In this document: positions 44,901 to 53,100 of the stretch, in pieces
Position numbering within the stretch: position 1 is the stretch's first letter
Layout: each line of letters opens with the position of its first letter
Virus record (IMG/VR): IMGVR_UViG_3300039098_000035
Location: 17,832-81,831 of that record
Source: a virus
DNA length: 64,000 bases
Reading direction: 5' to 3' (one strand)
Notes under the pieces: model-generated
What the model was told of the DNA's origin: nothing
Database searches by the model: none
Seen by the model: only the letters and a program-made list of their open reading frames with translations
Program-made: the position numbers and the translations under genes

Positions 44901-47183
44901 ACTAGGTTTACCAGTTACATCAGTCCATGCAGGTACCCAAGTATCTGCTCTATAAGGATGAGTATGGATTAATGCATACTTAGCATCAGCTTCAATCTCA
45001 GTATAATATCTATCATCATGAAGATGTGTAGTAGCTGAGTAATCAGAAGGATCAAATGAACCTGCATGCCATACTTTATTGGTCCCTACAAAGAAATCAC
45101 CGTTTTCAAGTACTACAGCCTGTGTTGATACAGGATCATGGCTTGTAAATGTAAACGTAGTATTATACAATCCTCCTGGACTAGCATCATCATGATATTC
45201 AAACTTAAAGATACCCCATTGGGTAGGTGTTGCGCGGTCACTAAACTTAATACCTACGCTTCCGGTACTTGTTGTTTTATGTAAGAATAGTGGAAGTTCT
45301 TCAGTACTTACTATATTCAACATTCCTGACATTGTATCTCCTGCCAATAGTACATAGGGATGAGTATGTATAAGAGCAAACTTGGCATCGGCCGCAGCTT
45401 GAGTATACTTATCTAGGTCCGTGATATCAGACTCAGTCCATGTTAGAGCTAAGACTTCTGCTTGAGTATACTTATCTAGGTCCGTGATATCTGCTTCGAC
45501 ATGAGTATGTACTATAGGTGCGTACACTGTACTAAGCCCACTGATTAAACTAGTTACTTCAGCTTGGGTATACTTATCTAGGTCCGTGATATCAGACTCA
45601 GTCCATGTTAGAGCTAAGACTTCTGCTTGAGTATACTTATCTAGGTCCGTGATATCAGACTCAGTCCATGTAAGTGCTAAGACTTCTGCTTGAGTATACT
45701 TATCTAAATCAGTTATTTGGGATTCTGTAATACTAATACCTGTAGACTTATCCCATGCTATAAATACAGGGTCTGTTTCAGTTACTATATATGCTTGTAA
45801 ATCTGTTATTTGCGATTCCGTTATAGTTATACCTGTACTTTTATCCCAGGCTATAAAGATAGGATCTGTTTCATCAGGAAATGCTAGGTCTGTTATCTGT
45901 GCCATAACAATACTGATACCGGTACTTTTATCCCATGCACTAAATATAGGGTCTGTCTCAGTAAATGAAGTTAGGTACCCTCCATCTCCATGATCGCCCC
46001 AGCCATAGGCTGTGTCCCAGTTAGTACTGTTGGTTAACATAGCATCTACTTCAGCTTGCGTATACTTATCTAATCCAACAATCTGTGCAGAAGGTATTTC
46101 AGTTATAGGAATACTCTGCATTAAATTAACTATCTGTCCTTCAGTAAAATCAACATAGTCTTCATTAGTAATATTTATGAATTTAATGCCACTGGCTATT
46201 TTAATTGTAGAATCTTCATTACCTGGATGGACACTTTGGTAGTCCACCTCAAAGTAATAAGTATCAGAACCAGCATAAGGGTATGTGTAGACTCCTTCTA
46301 ACACGCGCCATTCATGTGCATCAAGGTCTGAAAGGTCCGCTGTGCCTAAAGGAATAGTTCCTAATCCTACAAGGATAGCGTCACAGTTAGGAGTATCAGA
46401 AGAAAGAGTAATTTTAAAGTAATATTTATTGTTATAATTAAGAACTATAGGGGTGGTTAAATCCTGTCCTTTTGTGTTTGTTAGTGGCCCTGCTGCGGCG
46501 TTACCTATAACAACGACACCGTCCTCATAAGTTACATAGTTTCCGTCAGGGTGTGTCCACGTTCCCATACTGTACATGTTTGTACCTGTAGCAGCATTAT
46601 AGTATGTATTTTGTACAAGTTCTAAAGTAGGTACAGTACCATTTAGTATCGCTAAGTCGTCCGTATTATCTTCGACATCAAGTCCCAATAAATACAGGTT
46701 ATAATCTATAGTACCTACTGTTTCTGCTAGAGTATCTATATAATCTTTATCATAGGCATCAGTGATTCCATAACCTGCTAAGGTAGTTGGTGTATTTGAT
46801 ACAGCATCCCATGTAGTTTCAGGATGTATAACAGCCCATCCTCCTGGTTCAGATGTATCTTTTTGTACGATACGTCCAGTATAAGGTGTAAGCTCTTCTG
46901 CTGTATTGAACGTCAAAACAACATCCCATTCAATATGGCCTGCCGCATCTGCTTGTTCAGTTCCATAATAAGTGTATAAACCTTTTTTAATGTTAAGGTC
47001 GCCAAGAGGTATATCACCTATAGTTAAAGGTAAAAGGGAAGGATCGAGTAATCCATCCTCCCCTAGTAATCCTATAATTGCATCAATGTGTGATACTGGA
47101 AGAATTATGTGATCGCCTTCACCGAAGTCTGCTTCAGTGTCTGCCCTGTAATGCCATTCAAATATTGCGTATTTTTGTGACAT
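35514..47183 (-). CDS. Giant tail fibre/host-recognition protein (3889 aa) with S74 chaperone end
   Basis: A very long fibre, presumably trimeric and used for adsorption. The N-terminal region (about 1-150) is the likely virion-anchoring part. Residues about 430-800 contain 21-aa repeats of the type ALTWTESDITDLDKYTQAEV. The central part has recurring phage-fibre motifs (LPLVGGTLTGALTI, KVGIGTTSP-like, TTLAGYGITDA, AYGWGDH). The C-terminus from about 3736 is an intramolecular chaperone/peptidase S74: SDITRKKDI, where cleavage is expected before the Ser, then GVMAQEIE and a terminal coiled coil. The start follows AGGAGGAATTACAT. Its stop is coupled to the lipoprotein gene. DNA repeats of 69 and 113 bp are exact, so repeat number may vary by recombination. 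Confidence 0.9.
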   Translation of the reverse strand: MSQKYAIFEWHYRADTEADFGEGDHIILPVSHIDAIIGLLGEDGLLDPSLLPLTIGDIPLGDLNIKKGLYTYYGTEQADAAGHIEWDVVLTFNTAEELTPYTGRIVQKDTSEPGGWAVIHPETTWDAVSNTPTTLAGYGITDAYDKDYIDTLAETVGTIDYNLYLLGLDVEDNTDDLAILNGTVPTLELVQNTYYNAATGTNMYSMGTWTHPDGNYVTYEDGVVVIGNAAAGPLTNTKGQDLTTPIVLNYNNKYYFKITLSSDTPNCDAILVGLGTIPLGTADLSDLDAHEWRVLEGVYTYPYAGSDTYYFEVDYQSVHPGNEDSTIKIASGIKFINITNEDYVDFTEGQIVNLMQSIPITEIPSAQIVGLDKYTQAEVDAMLTNSTNWDTAYGWGDHGDGGYLTSFTETDPIFSAWDKSTGISIVMAQITDLAFPDETDPIFIAWDKSTGITITESQITDLQAYIVTETDPVFIAWDKSTGISITESQITDLDKYTQAEVLALTWTESDITDLDKYTQAEVLALTWTESDITDLDKYTQAEVTSLISGLSTVYAPIVHTHVEADITDLDKYTQAEVLALTWTESDITDLDKYTQAAADAKFALIHTHPYVLLAGDTMSGMLNIVSTEELPLFLHKTTSTGSVGIKFSDRATPTQWGIFKFEYHDDASPGGLYNTTFTFTSHDPVSTQAVVLENGDFFVGTNKVWHAGSFDPSDYSATTHLHDDRYYTEIEADAKYALIHTHPYRADTWVPAWTDVTGKPSLYTQAEVLALTWTESDITDLDKYTQAAADAKFALIHTHPYLADTTTVGDLGGRTAAQITTEIGDEIAAILGDAPALLDTLGEIADFIEANEDAIGVLEGGVTNWDTAYGWGDHSGLYSLLSHDHDADYADISHNHAAIYEPLGTLHDDRYYTETEIDSLLTSSGNWDTAYGWGDHSGLYSLLSHDHDKYEFNKTGWDYQPDLEVSCVDATRTFTITFNSVEDYWINSVKVTKQIGSESVVFDDTEGLKFFYYTTAGLIASDSAWTFNLTKALVAYGLWDATNKEMILLGPEWHGWMMDDRDHEMEHLTYGTRYSSGFAVTTLTTTTIKVDPGVMYDEDLRLTLGENIGVTQTLDALVAPILYRNADGDIRKIAGTTATCYLNTQPQVNLNTAGVWSLEDVSNNKYFVYWLVITNDSNDSAVIWMPGQYEGDNLTDAKALNDLSTLETGALEMQEFIILGRLLMKAGNGSYTIEEFETYRSDKVSSAVVSIGDHIHDDRYYTEVELDAALLLKSDEHSHPYLPLIGGTLTGDIELGTNSLKFLAVNNTIDFLKINYEASGATFSWFHRYTGELTGNENGYEIHSSTNRALRITQDGIVSFDSTPKVGVVALVKTDDSRLSDNRDPNAHTHVEADITDLDKYTQAEVDTLLTGYEETHSHPYLPLVGGTLTGALTIDGGSTASTGILGIRQSGDTLADGIAITSSHGTSHRIWKDAAGALNFGPTGLPSAFKQDILGNLDIAGSINIPSGDHLQWQSGNARIGETGYDLYFSTWTGSALTEKMRILSNGNIGIGTASPTKNLEVYGANARIVVSHNAYDVGEVGYVFRHRLNPGSGVGDKTAIISKGVDSHGLSDLHFVVDSATDYDEFTLASDTKMIIKNDGKIGIGTIVPLALLHIKNETLDNSVFKSMLTIGSNENSESPQTSFDETKPSYGITFRRDWNSDGKQATLAGIYASGHGGYRGGLVFRTKDNTTSNGVPDVTALFIAPSGIADFAFTPTVNAVAVSLVGHTHVVADLTDWSDLWVDVTGDTMTGDLTIETKLFVGTGDMHTNRAAHINGTLRVGPYSATTDIDYIDLIPGGTDSVIQTSNDGTMAIKNLDTATGTLSLWTNALERLTVAHDGKVGIGTNAPNELLEIKNGSIKIWTDDTYDYALTLGRDGVYPAIYGDAVIRIMQRMEIWGSSNGYYFDVRNAAGAVDAKIDGAGDSYVNALANNFGIGTSSPSTKLHAISAQAGKPVLTLQNTNAAGYSAIHFKHTSNTHAGHIGYAGTGTALNDVMFIGSIGAYPLVFTTSDTEKMRIATSGNVGIGTDNPSRKLHIYEDSSGGSAHTYTDLLIESSEYAMITLLTPNTGKGYYGFADPEDSYVAGMYYAHATNELSFDVNNTLALRIDSDGIADFVNTPTIDGTAVSLVGHTHASDDTNTYVDSITLADRVVTLGRSGALADLTLDLSTQVVNKIRLTGRSKTYKIFSVNKTGSQHRILHGRILSSNNYAATDRSDVHLMLGFYNENWAANAYQLGQDNAYPVYFSLYDTGTNFEGFITMSNYTDNAVLTLDMLNLITITMIEEAPTGDLLYNSETSENFILDSSNYDSYALPLVGGTLTGALTIDDAILQINTGSEDDEVFFNLKYNDNDAYQLFLKQTVSSGVVRYNFSMINVDTVYDDVLVLDRGKVGIGTTDPEYTLHVDGQIKITNANGGAWNDGLIIEDATGWAATVYARGTAAKMFTGLRDETDDYIWMAPVYDNTGTNLTPPRDDTVLLVDEDAQDIKIFLPTQFGQGVRMYDSLRIGDIVIPNATAQWGVGGTTTGCIVIELPNTVAMYDMMTITIDTYEYTTNTHSTYTMSGHNWTTSTWYNYSVIGSGNNIDEVQLGVTPGGRHCIIIGTVSKSWSYGRVAVTKVISHPTYDSQNWEGSWNVSQVTDLTGYTALTGNIAKAIFHEGNFLAGTDYLTSVAWGDLTGTQPDPVAHTHNYLSQIAGGALDVDADNGTGLYPGSTGTWTNKGPAGNNAGALLSINTHPGNYFSQLWFDTAGGEFYARHANAVLPTTTWNKILTSANIGTYALEDDHDASAVTAALIVNWDLAYGWGDHGVEGYLTGVAWGDLTGTQPDPVAHTHAYLPLAGGTMTGDLTFDTDAEIVHNTDSNYMKYRVYSDDNYGIGMVSGLSFGAINNDWAMTFTFNDDADRGFLWRDTNHSTSQGAMALSTGGKLTVAHSLRVGYGTSDTAVPGATYDLDISGDALIGGNIVVSEDVTIAGMLNAHLYSYEGGVRKIVNPKGGLLNTAVSNIDGAIRIKLPQKGESNTMLRMVVDVYNYAHDTSFTVTLGGYLHAAPSWTNTFAIFESTDAMNITRQVHFALDASNYGVIYIGDVDATEEWDYSIVSVRELLLGHSGDDNVAWMDALSISYVTSIGTDTIEISETGTQLDAGTLEGHAANYFQPLLDKAAVQNLLDLTTTNNSGSMPVNDVVRNTIGYASSFPSGDFDNFSNTDGGLYAGVYSSSWVHEIYGDFRTGHMAVRGKNNGTWMDWLEVLDMGNFDDYALPLTGGAVTGETTFADKIGIGTTSPQNSLELVNASGETGLRLRSNYASVGSNATIGFRLSTTVVGENYAEITAYRTNDPASTATDLLFKTRDGTSIEERMRLTSTGILYVGGSIIADDSLYINYDQSDDNAVVFFGDVASAVAHFLKFDATEQVFYFSDELEIGGYTAWHANNFDPDDYLTDTGLTVFTVPAGQLGSQASEINTLQIKQATASTDAMITFHVGGDYALHFGLDGTTNDLFVGGWSMGVNKYKIFHEGNFVAGTDYQAPLVADTDYQTPQTTLAGYGITDAFDGAFSSLTGTPTTLAGYGITDGEYSLTEAKIETALTNVTFGDGYMQANTYLQTMQFRTSTKGTLTAPAYRFSGDADTGMFFPSLDQLAFSAGGVEMIRLIEGTTPSQRITVSANIDASNTALMLGLSTTEYFGYLFSYRVYRNAEYSLSDITRKKDINRIQLDNNLEINPSIAGYVEGKDGTMFRQIELLFEQLNIYTFNYNDDEADDLKIGVMAQEIEIILKDHPVLLAMLVSRELVTDRDGTNEREDITIRTDNIATLKTVMIKHLQSKVKKLEDKHNRMVELLISKGLITQEEGEDL
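44341..44595 (-). repeat. Exact 69-bp direct repeat pair in the fibre gene
   Basis: Positions 44341-44409 and 44527-44595 are identical and encode the same block (NWDTAYGWGDHSGLYSLLSH and flanks). Offset is 186 bp, a multiple of 3, so recombination between them would keep the frame. Confidence 0.88.
44785..45470 (-). repeat. Exact 113-bp direct repeat pair in the fibre gene
   Basis: Positions 44785-44897 and 45358-45470 are identical. The offset of 573 bp is a multiple of 3. They overlap the 21-aa repeat region. Identity at synonymous sites suggests recent duplication or gene conversion. Confidence 0.85.
45385..45720 (-). repeat. 63-bp (21-aa) repeats in the fibre gene
   Basis: Near-identical 63-bp units encode SDITDLDKYTQAEVLALTWTE-type blocks, several of them back to back, with one interruption by the sequence around VYAPIVHTHVEA. 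They are in frame and lie within the fibre shaft. They are protein-coding repeats, not a CRISPR array. Confidence 0.85.
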
Positions 47184-47206
47184 ATGTAATTCCTCCTTTC
47201 AGTTTA

Positions 47207-47470
47207 TTATACGTTCTTTTCTTGTTCTAAAACTTTAATTAATTGTCCAAGATTCTGTGCTGCCATGTTGTGTAACTTGTTAGTTGATTTCAATGCACCG
47301 TCCATTTGTTTCAAGAAGTCTGCATTTGTTTCTAAAGTAGCTTTACTAAATGCTACTAATGATTCAACACGTTTCTCTGCAATCTCACAACGTTTCAGTA
47401 CGATGTCATGCTCCACTTTTAACTCATTTAATTCCTTTTGTTCTTTTGTTAACTTAGTTGTTTCAGCCAT
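47207..47470 (-). CDS. Small coiled-coil protein (87 aa)
   Basis: No named family is recognised. Almost the whole protein is helical with heptad character (LTKEQKELNELKVEHDIVLK, then RCEIAEKRVESL), so it probably oligomerises. It is preceded by AGGAGGACT and followed 23 nt later by the fibre gene. A short coiled-coil protein just upstream of a fibre may be a fibre assembly factor or a minor tail component, but this is only context. Confidence 0.7.
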   Translation of the reverse strand: MAETTKLTKEQKELNELKVEHDIVLKRCEIAEKRVESLVAFSKATLETNADFLKQMDGALKSTNKLHNMAAQNLGQLIKVLEQEKNV

Positions 47471-47518
47471 TTTTTAGTCCTCCTATAGGATATATTTTTT
47501 TACCAGGGCTTATTCTGG

Positions 47519-47890
47519 TTAAATCTCAAATGTGTTTAATACTTTACCGTAGTCACTACGGTTATAGTCTTCACTAGGTGTATCGAAAGTTAATACAAAA
47601 TCATCTGGTGGAGGGGCATCTCTAATCTCAGGATATACTTCCTCCATTGCTGTTTTAACTGCAGCAGTAAATGATGGAGTAACTACAAGTGCAGGTACAC
47701 TACCACCTATATAGCCTCCTATTGCACGTACCACTTCAATATCTAATGACTCTAAAAATCTAGTATTAGCATTAGCTTGTTCTTTTAGTATGTTAATATA
47801 TGCATTCCATTTCTTTACTGATAGTCCACCATTACCACTTAGGTTTTGTTGAGGGATGCTGTTACGTATTAATGCAGGGCGTAAAGGCAT
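47519..47890 (-). CDS. Hypothetical protein (123 aa)
   Basis: I do not recognise the family. Its ATG overlaps the stop of the membrane protein gene upstream as TAATG. The N-terminal 45 residues look like a structural-protein arm (LIRNSIPQQNLSGNGG). A hydrophobic GGYIGGSVPALVV stretch follows, then an acidic, Pro-rich segment (IRDAPPPDDFVLTFD). It is not clearly membrane-spanning. Located among tail genes, it may be a minor virion component. Confidence 0.65.
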   Translation of the reverse strand: MPLRPALIRNSIPQQNLSGNGGLSVKKWNAYINILKEQANANTRFLESLDIEVVRAIGGYIGGSVPALVVTPSFTAAVKTAMEEVYPEIRDAPPPDDFVLTFDTPSEDYNRSDYGKVLNTFEI

Positions 47891-48360
47891 TATTTATTTA
47901 CAACCCCAAGTACATACCCTTTAGAGATTAAGTACAATTCTTTATATTTTAAATGGATGGCTTCAAAAATTGCTCCTGCTGCCATACCTCCGAATAGTAC
48001 TAAAACTGTTTCAAAGTATGTATTGAATGCTAAATTAATAGAACGTAATAACATATACCTAAGTGTAAGTCCCATAGTTATTAGTAGTATAAATAATAAT
48101 AACTTTGGTATGGCTTTGATTAAACCTTTCTTAAGGCTGGGTTCCCATGTACCCACCCAACTAGGTATGTCTACACCAAGGCGCACAATACCTAAGAAGC
48201 CTATCAGTACTACAGGGAATACCAGTGAAGTTGTTTCTTTAGTAATTCCTAACTTAGTAGCGAAATATACGAAGGGTCCTACGTAACTTAGTAGGTAGAA
48301 TAAGAGATAATTGATCTTCTTCTTTCTCTTATATTCTTTCTGAAGATCTGTTTCAACCAT
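47890..48360 (-). CDS. Membrane protein with four predicted spans (156 aa)
   Basis: Four hydrophobic segments are visible: YLLFYLLSYVGPFVYFATK (about 18-36), SLVFPVVLIGFLGIV (44-58), LLLFILLITMGLTL (about 87-100) and TVLVLFGGMAAGAIF (about 118-132). The N-terminus is basic (KEYKRKKK), which suggests a cytoplasmic N-terminus. It could be a holin-like protein, an injection channel component or a superinfection protein. No standard holin family is recognised, and it is longer than most holins. It follows a single-span protein gene by 3 nt and is coupled to the next gene, so it belongs to the tail operon. Confidence 0.72.
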   Translation of the reverse strand: MVETDLQKEYKRKKKINYLLFYLLSYVGPFVYFATKLGITKETTSLVFPVVLIGFLGIVRLGVDIPSWVGTWEPSLKKGLIKAIPKLLLFILLITMGLTLRYMLLRSINLAFNTYFETVLVLFGGMAAGAIFEAIHLKYKELYLISKGYVLGVVNK

Positions 48361-48363
48361 AGT

Positions 48364-48870
48364 TTAACCCTCCTTTACAGTATACTTATCTAAAAGGCTA
48401 GCTGCAACTTCAGTAGCATCTTCTATAATTTCTATAATAGGATTTTTATTTGCTTCTAATTTTTCAATAATGTCTCCTTCAGCTTCAAACACACCTGCAG
48501 CAATCTCAACGAGTTTAAGTGCATACCCATCTTGAAGGGCTTTAGCATCTTCCACTAACTCAATCTTTTGTGCACCGTCCAGTTTGGAAGCCACAGTAAG
48601 ATAGTTAAGGTATTTAAAAGTAAGGGCCATGGATTTTTGAAGGTACTCATTTTCAGCAACTACTTGTGCTTTTTCATACGTCTCACTATCTTTAGCTTTT
48701 AAGGCATCTGCAACTTTGTCCATCAAAAGATTGACAAGTACATTGTTTGATTTCTCTTTAATAATCATACGTGCCATTAACACACTAAATGTAATAAGCG
48801 TCCCTACTGTGACAGTACCAAATACGGTAACTCCCCAGTATGCATCCATAAATTCAATTATCTGTTCCAT
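48364..48870 (-). CDS. Membrane-anchored helical protein (168 aa)
   Basis: One N-terminal membrane span (about 13-36: VTVFGTVTVGTLITFSVLMA) is followed by a long helical, charged domain (KADALKAKDSETYEKAQVVA-like) to the end. There is no signal-cleavage site, so the helical part probably faces the cytoplasm or, in a virion, the interior. The start follows GAGAGGAG. It pairs with the four-span protein gene 3 nt downstream. Together they may act in lysis timing or in DNA ejection; neither is recognised. Confidence 0.7.
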   Translation of the reverse strand: MEQIIEFMDAYWGVTVFGTVTVGTLITFSVLMARMIIKEKSNNVLVNLLMDKVADALKAKDSETYEKAQVVAENEYLQKSMALTFKYLNYLTVASKLDGAQKIELVEDAKALQDGYALKLVEIAAGVFEAEGDIIEKLEANKNPIIEIIEDATEVAASLLDKYTVKEG

Positions 48871-48888
48871 AAGTTTTCTCCTCTCATA

Positions 48889-49782
48889 TTATTGTGTCTG
48901 TCCTGTTACTATTTTATATGCTTCAGCATATGAAATACCTGTTTGTGACGCATACTGTTGTGCCATGAAGTTAGCATTTCCAGCATCAGCAGCACTGTAC
49001 GCTGCAGCATTTTGTCCACGGGCATTAGCTTGATCTAAGTATGACATATACGCTTGATCTTTTGCTGTTGCTTGTGCCCCTTGTGCCATAATACGATTCT
49101 GGCCAAGTACTTTATTATTTTCATTAAGGGCATTTACATTAGACATCATCATTTGCATATCTTGATTTGCAATCTGTGATTCACTCATCCCTGCCTTTAA
49201 TCTAGACATACGTTCATTACGTACAGAATCTGTAATCTGTTTAATAACAGCGGCTTGATTCATAGCTTGGTCTTGGAACTGTACGTCTGCCAACTGTACT
49301 CCTACATTAGCTTCCCGTTGGAATACTCCTTCAAGCTCATTTCTTAAACGATATCCTCCTGTACCAGGAGTTTCAGATTCGTATAAATCCTTATAATATG
49401 TATTAAGGGCATCTAGTCTAGGATCATTTTCTTTCCCTGTCACAGGATCTATAGTAATTTTTTCAGGATCACCAACTACAGTACCATTACCTGCAGTAAA
49501 GTCATTAAAATTATGAGTATCTCTAAATGCCATAAGACCTGTGCTTATGTTACGCATTGCAGGTCCTAGGCGCCCAACATCCCCGCCTTCAGGCATTGTA
49601 CCTGTGTTCAACCAATGTGAGATAGCCTGGTCTAAATCTTTTTTTGTTCCTAGGGTACCGCCTTTAACAGCAGTGTAATCGATAGGATATGTTTCATTCG
49701 TTGTGACGTCTGTTACATATCCGTTCTTTACAACATATCGAGGAGTGTCAAACCCAACAGCGTTTTTTAAAATACCAGCCAT
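48889..49782 (-). CDS. Gln/Ala/Met-rich helical virion protein, possible internal or ejection protein (297 aa)
   Basis: No family match is recognised. Residues 1-150 are mixed and Gly-rich (FDTPRYVVKNGYVTD, then a GNGTVVGDPEK region). Residues 150-297 are almost all helix, rich in Ala, Gln, Asn and Met (QDMQMMMSNVNALNENNKVL, then NARGQNAAAYSAADAGNAN). This composition is like T7 gp14-type internal core proteins that form a channel during DNA injection. The gene lies between tail-tip and membrane protein genes. An ejection role is a reasonable guess from composition and place, not shown. Confidence 0.65.
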   Translation of the reverse strand: MAGILKNAVGFDTPRYVVKNGYVTDVTTNETYPIDYTAVKGGTLGTKKDLDQAISHWLNTGTMPEGGDVGRLGPAMRNISTGLMAFRDTHNFNDFTAGNGTVVGDPEKITIDPVTGKENDPRLDALNTYYKDLYESETPGTGGYRLRNELEGVFQREANVGVQLADVQFQDQAMNQAAVIKQITDSVRNERMSRLKAGMSESQIANQDMQMMMSNVNALNENNKVLGQNRIMAQGAQATAKDQAYMSYLDQANARGQNAAAYSAADAGNANFMAQQYASQTGISYAEAYKIVTGQTQ

Positions 49783-49783
49783 A

Positions 49784-50173
49784 CTAGATCACCTCTCCTT
49801 CATCTTGGAGTCTTTCGACTTCAGCTTCTAGTTCAACTATATACTTTTGAAAGTTGGGTAGCACAGGGCGTTTCCCAAACAAACAATATTTATGACAAGG
49901 GACTTCTCCAACATACGTACGAATAGGTATGCTGTCGGCATCCACCAATTCTACTTTAATTTTAACAGCAGCCCCTGGCAGTACAGGGATTAATGCTTGT
50001 GTTAAATCTACGTTAATACGGTTACCTATAAACACCTCTGTACCTATATAGAACCTTGGCTCCAAATGGTTTGTATTAAACTCAAACACATACTGTAAGT
50101 GGGTGCTATGTAGAGGTTCGGGAACAGGTTTACGTTTAATTTTAATTTTTCCTTTACCTAGATTTATTATCAT
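49784..50173 (-). CDS. Hypothetical tail-operon protein (129 aa)
   Basis: I do not recognise the family. The N-terminus is very basic (KGKIKIKRKPVPEP), the middle is a beta-strand-rich domain (YVFEFNTNHLEPRFYIGTEV), and the end is a short coiled coil (YIVELEAEVERLQDEGE). Its start overlaps the upstream nozzle-like gene stop by 4 nt (ATGA). It is probably a minor structural or assembly protein of the tail. Confidence 0.65.
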   Translation of the reverse strand: MIINLGKGKIKIKRKPVPEPLHSTHLQYVFEFNTNHLEPRFYIGTEVFIGNRINVDLTQALIPVLPGAAVKIKVELVDADSIPIRTYVGEVPCHKYCLFGKRPVLPNFQKYIVELEAEVERLQDEGEVI

Positions 50174-53100
50174 ATACGTCTCTCCTTATAGACAATTCCA
50201 AATGATTGTAATTTGAAATCTCCTTTTGATATGAACTGCATTTTTAACCGCAGTACTTTACCTTTGCCACGTATAGAAGTACGGTGTGTTAATAGTTTGC
50301 TTGATGTAAATTCAGCAAAATCTAAAAGTAAACTATCTTCTTCATACGTACGATTCTCCATAGCATATATAAACGCTGCAGATGCAGCATCTGATATTTG
50401 GTTATCTCCAATTAAATCAATTAGATCATTGTTATCTGTCTTAGGTACTGTTACGTAGTACGAGATTCCACCTATGTCATGCACTTCAAGTTGCGTATCA
50501 TAAAATGGATGTGATACGATATCATCTAATTCTGTCTCAACATTGAATAACAATTTACTAGTGCTCAGATTTTTAAATACAGTGTGCAGTGTTGCAAATC
50601 TTTTTCTTAAGTGGTTGTTTAAACTCATGTTACCTGTATCAATTAAAGGACTTATCGCTATCTTTTTAAAATTATTAATGATAGACATATCTGCATTTGA
50701 ATCCATTTGATTCAATTCTTTATAAGGCATCGTAAGATATAACTTAGCCTGGCTTTTTGTTATGTAAAGCTCGCCACTATCTAAATACATTTTATCATGT
50801 ATGTCGGTAAATGCAACAGTATCATATACAAAGAATCGATTATTAATAACATCGAAGACAAGGATATATGTGATATACCCAGGGATGTAATAAAATATTT
50901 TAATAAAGTTAACAGATAATAAAGCTTTAATGTTTACATCGTCTTTAGTTATTGTGTGTTGAATATTGTAATTAGCAAGACGTTCATTGATGTAATCATC
51001 ATAGTTTAATAATACATCATTTACACCTTGATTGAAATACTTAAGTGAAAACCTCGTTTCACTATCAATCATAGTGTTAGGTTTTATAAGGAACATTTGT
51101 CCATCTTCAGAATAGAATAGTATGAACTCATTAAATACTTGTATAACATCCTTATACTTTTCATTAGTACGTATGTTATAAAGTACTTTTTGTGTGGCCC
51201 AGTACTCAGTAGTAACAGTGACTTGTGTTTCACCTTCACCTGTTATTGTATCTAATGAATCTCTATACAACGCATACAAATGTTGGGACGTAAATATAAG
51301 TAATATATTTTTAAACTCAAGTACTTTAATAACTGTTTCAGCATACTCAAACTTATTTACTTCTTTATAGTAATTAAATCTTCCTGGTTCAGATATATAT
51401 ATTGTATTATTTTTCCACATTACAGTATACATCCCACCAAACTCCATCATATTTTCAGATTCTTGAATATACTCTGGATCATCTATCTGATACTCTGGGA
51501 TTTCTATAATTTGTAAAGAATCTACACCATATAATATTTGTTGTGAGTGCGCGTAATTAGCAGCATCAGCCCAGAAATCTTTAAGGATATTTGCTTCAGT
51601 TATATTTGTAGGTACTTCAGCAGGTAAGTAAGGTTTCATATAGAATGTAAAAGTAAAACCATCCTTTAAAAATTTTACAGCATCAAAGTCAGGCATGTTA
51701 GTACCTTGCAGTGTAGTAGATGATAGTTGAATAATAAATTCAGTATCTATCTCTGCGTTATGCATAGGTTTTTCTACAAGATTATCATAGTTATCATACG
51801 TGTTAACCATGAAGATATCATAAAAGTCCAGGTCATCTCCTGTATAATGCCCCCAATAATTAATACTTCTAAAATGATAACGCTTATCATCTGCGTCATC
51901 TGTCTCATCTAAGTACCACCCAAGTGGAAGCAGGCGCCATGCTATATTATAACTATCCATATTGTTGCCTTCAATGTACTCTCTAAACTCTTCCATAGTT
52001 ATGAAGAAGCCGTCATATACTTCATCACTGTTTGCAAAAGATCCTTTAACATAGTCATAAGGGTCGTCCCAAAGAGCGCTGATATAAAACACAGTTTCAG
52101 CATTACGTAGATCCTTTATATGTATCCTAGGGGAGTTTGCCAAATCTTCAAGAGCATCTATAGCTAAAAGTAATTCCCGTTTATCTGTGATTGTTCCATC
52201 TAGCACAGAGCGCCAAGCATCATAACGTGCTTCACCTAAAGTGTAATCTGCAGGTTCAACAGGACTTGGGGCTGCGTTGGAAATAACATCACAATAAGAA
52301 TTATCATTAGGCACTAGTGTTATAACATATTGAGCACCTTCATAATGTCTAGCTGAGCTTGCGCCTGTTGTTACTTTCCCTGTAGGTCTAGGAAATATAC
52401 GTACAGGTGCTTCACTTAATCCTTTATACTCTAGCCAGTTACCTCTAGAAATATTGTCAGGATCATTTATATTAGCTATATCAATACGGTAGGCCCACTT
52501 AGCGGTTTCATCTCCAAGTACAAGACTTGCAGGATCCAGTACAAAGTGCGGACGTATTTCTAAATCAACACGTGGGACATATTGGATATAGTACTTTGTC
52601 TTATCATCACTGCTGACATACAACAAGCCTAGCATATTTACATTACCAGCAGGTCTATTTTCTGTAGTGTATAATGTTTGCAAAGGATCGGGTATTATAG
52701 ACTTACTGCTAGCTATGTTACGTTCAGAAATTATATACGTAGGATGCGCGTCAAGATTTAAAATCTCAAACACTAAAGTATTTGCAGCAAGGCTTAAAGA
52801 TGGTACAGCATTTTTACGATAGTAGAATGCTAGCAGTAATGTTTGCTGTTCAATATTGTAAGCCTCATCTTCTTCTACTACAACTTTAATTAAATTCTTT
52901 TTTACTCCATACTCATTAGTAACATAGTTAAGTTGTGTGGCGTGTAGCAATGTTATATGTTGTAAGAAATAACTAGCAATAACGCTACGTGCTATGTTTA
53001 TAGTGTGTGCTTCAACTCCAGCATCATAGTATGCTGTGAATGCAGGAATCTCAGTTATAAGATAATCAACAACAGCGTTATAATCAGCTGCAATGTACTC

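Noticed and set aside
44785-45720. Regular repeats that could suggest a CRISPR array
   Set aside because: Repeats are in frame, contiguous or separated by related coding sequence and encode fibre blocks. There are no unique spacers of constant length and no cas genes.
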